This document shows positions 61,601 through 64,000 of a DNA stretch of 64,000 nt, piece after piece. Every line of letters begins with the position of its first letter. The first letter of the stretch is position 1. The DNA is taken from positions 62,001 through 126,000 of the forward strand of contig CASHSZ010000092.1 in the NCBI GenBank assembly GCA_949358305.1. Reading direction: 5' to 3'. The notes under the pieces are model-generated. The model searched no databases, had not been told where the DNA came from, and saw only the letters and a program-made list of their open reading frames with translations. Origin of the DNA: Strigamia acuminata (taxonomy: Eukaryota; Arthropoda; Chilopoda; Geophilomorpha; Linotaeniidae). Both the position numbers and the translations under genes were made by a program.

Positions 61601-64000
61601 GAGACATTGGACTTGTGGTGTTTGTGCTAAGTAACTGTGATGAGATCAAAAGTCTATTCTCCCAAATCATTGCTTGGATGTTGCTAAAACTTACATTGAA
61701 GGCTTCTACTAAGGTTTAAACACTATTTCTGAACATTCAGAGACATTGGTCTTGTGGTGTTTATGCTAAGTCAACTGTGATGAGATCAAAAGTCTATTCT
61801 CCCAAATCATCGGTTGGATATTTCTAAAACTTACATTGGAGCCTTCTACTAAGGTTTAAACACTATTTCTGAACATTCAGAGACATTGGTCTTATGGTGT
61901 TTGTGCTAAGTCAACTGTGATGAGATCAAAAGTCTATTCTCCCAAATCATCGGTTGAATGTTTCTAAAACTTACATTGGAGCCTTCTACTAAGGTTTAAA
62001 CACTATTTCTGAACATTCAGAGACATTGGTCTTGTGGTGTTTGTGCTAAGTCAACTGTGATGAGATCAAAAGTCTATTCTCCCAAATCATCGGTTGGATG
62101 TTTCTAAAACTTACATTGGAGCCTTCTACTAAGGTTTAAACACTATTTCTGAACATTCAGAGACATTGGTCTTGTGGTGTTTGTGCTAAGTCAACTGCGA
62201 TGTGAAATAAGCTCAAAATTTTTTTTTCAAAATTTATTGCTTGGGTGTTGCTAAAACTTACATTGAAGGCTTCTACTAAAGTTTAAACACTATTTCTAAA
62301 CATTCAGAGACATTGGTCTTGTGGTGTTTGTGCTAAGTCAACTGTGATGAGATCAAAAGTCTATTCTCCTAAATCATCTGTTGGATGTTTCTAAAACTTA
62401 CATTGGAGCCTTCTACTAAGGTTTAAACACTATTTCTGAACATTCAGAGACATTGGTCTTGTGGTGTTTGTGCTAAGTCAACTGCGATGTGAAATGAGCT
62501 CAAAATTTTTTTTTCAAAATTTATTGCTTGGGTGTTGCTAAAACTTATATTGAAGGCTTCTACTAAGGTTTAAACACTATTTCTGAACATTCAGAGACAT
62601 TGGTCTTGTGGTGTTTGTGCTAAGTCAACTGCGATGTGAAATGAGCTCAAAATTTTTTTTTCAAAATTTAATGCTTGGGTGTTGCTAAAACTTATATTGA
62701 AGGCTTCTACTAAGGTTTAAACACTATTTCTGAACATTCAGAGACATTGGTCTTGTGGTGTTTGTGCTAAGTCAACTGTGATGAGATCAAAAGTCTATTC
62801 TCCCAAATCATCGGTTAAATGTTTCTAAAACTTACATTGGAGCCTTCTACTAAGGTTTAAACACTATTTCTGAACATTCAGAGACATTGGTCTTGTGGTG
62901 TTTGTGCTAAGTCAACTGTGATGAGATCAAAAGTCTATTCTCCCAAATCATCGGTTGGATGTTTCTAAAACTTACATTGGAGCCTTCTACTAAGGTTTAA
63001 ACACTATTTCTGAACATTCAGAGACATTGGACTTGTGGTGTTTGTGCTAAGTCAACTGCGATGTGAAATGAGCTCAAAATTTTTTTTTCAAAATTTATTG
63101 CTTGGGTGTTGCTAAAACTTAGATTGAAGGCTTCTACTAAGGTTTAAACACTATTTCTGAACATTCAGAGACATTAGTCTTGTGGTGTTTGTGCTAAGTC
63201 AACTGTGATGAGATCAAAAGTCTATTCTCCCAAATCATCGGTTGGATGTTTCTAAAACTTACATTGGAGCCTTCTACTAAGGTTTAAACACTATTTCTGA
63301 ACATTCAGAGACATTGGTCTTGTGGTGTTTGTGCTAAGTCAACTGCGATGTGAAATAAGCTCAAAATTTTTTTTTCAAAATTTATTGCTTGGGTGTTGCT
63401 AAAACTTACATTGAAGGCTTCTACTAAGGTTTAAACACTATTTCTAAACATTCAGAGACATTGGTCTTGTGGTGTTTGTGCTAAGTCAACTGTGATGAGA
63501 TCAAAAGTCTATTCTCCTAAATCATCGGTTGGATGTTTCTAAAACTTACATTGGAGCCTTCTACTAAGGTTTAAACACTATTTCTGAACATTCAGAGACA
63601 TTGGTCTTGTGGTGTTTGTGCTAAGTCAACTGCGATGTGAAATGAGCTCAAAATTTTTTTTTCAAAATTTATTGCTTGGGTGTTGCTAAAACTTACATTG
63701 GAGCCTTCTACTAAGGTTTAAACACTATTTCTGAACATTTAGAGACATTGGTCTTGTGGTGTTTATGCTAAGTCAACTGTGATGAGATCAAAAGTCTATT
63801 CTCCCAAATCATCGGTTGGATGTTTCTAAAACTTACATTGGAGCCTTCTACTAAGGTTTAAACACTATTTCTGAACATTCAGAGACATTGGTCTTATGGT
63901 GTTTGTGCTAAGTCAACTGTGATGAGATCAAAAGTCTATTCTCCCAAATCATCGGTTGAATATTTCTAAAACTTACATTGGAGCCTTCTACTAAGGTTTA

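Larger units (their letters stand above)
52469..64000 (-). repeat. Satellite array, reverse polarity, segment 3 (runs off the window)
   Basis: The first ~2.4 kb repeats segment 2, then the order changes. Local duplications follow: a 420-bp trimer with TGATGAAATC at 54973 and 55392, and a 1428-bp decamer marked by CAAAATTTGT at 55841 and 57269, GGTTTTGTGG at 56642 and 58070, and ACACTAATTC at 56894 and 58322. The array continues unbroken to the window end. Confidence 0.97.

Noticed and set aside
24429-64000. CRISPR array
   Set aside because: Regular repeats, but there are no unique spacers. Units are 139-147 bp and fully repetitive, in eukaryotic context.

Overview
The window is eukaryotic repeat DNA, almost certainly from an animal. 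No host protein gene is visible. It holds transposable elements and a large satellite block. The best clue to the host is the primer-binding site of a Copia element at 9460-9477. It is complementary to the 3' end of a metazoan-type initiator tRNA-Met (TGGTAGCAGAGGATGGTT), not the plant type (TGGTATCAGAGC) or the yeast type. I cannot name the species. Three things hint at CpG methylation in the host: CG/CA polymorphism in the satellite, its CpG poverty, and a methyl-CpG-binding-like domain in the Copia polyprotein.

Region 1 (1 to about 14,900) is a huge foldback element. Its two arms are inverted repeats (positions x and 14,429-x pair in the outer 2.8 kb) and read as near identical. From the outside in, each arm holds a 675-bp module (U), an A/T-rich module (M), a module with 31-bp TTGACAAATTT repeats (S), a second U copy, a promoter-like CRE/TATA segment pointing inward, and a CpG-dense array of 56-bp units that are each a hairpin. 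The centre is a tandemly doubled palindrome (about 10,351-11,334). A complete, young Copia retrotransposon (2820-10014, minus strand) sits in the left array only. It has identical-looking 536-bp LTRs, a 5-bp TTTGC target duplication, PBS, PPT and one intact 1667-aa Gag-Pol frame. Between integrase and reverse transcriptase this Pol carries a segment that aligns with the MBD fold, including the four residues equivalent to MeCP2 R111, D121, Y123 and R133.

Region 2 (14,429-16,362) is a patchwork of a further S copy, a fragment that starts like the LTR of region 3, and a diverged U/S fragment. The rest is unrecognised.

Region 3 (16,363-24,428, minus strand) is a non-coding LTR retrotransposon of LARD type. 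It has a complete 1506-bp 5' LTR, a 5.5-kb internal region with no recognisable gag or pol, and a 3' LTR missing its last ~470 bp.

Region 4 (24,429-64,000) is about 36.6 kb of satellite DNA, roughly 258 monomers of 140 bp (A), 147 bp (B) and 139 bp (C). It is organised in higher-order repeats, the clearest being a 16-mer of 2266 bp. Polarity flips once, at 40,926/40,927. Beyond the flip the array is interrupted by two identical solo LTRs (46,045-47,550 and 50,963-52,468) of the region-3 element. These sit at the same monomer position, with the same CTTA duplication, as the region-3 LTR. One insertion was therefore carried along by an inverted duplication and later by tandem duplication (period 4918 bp = 24 monomers + LTR + 4-bp target duplication).
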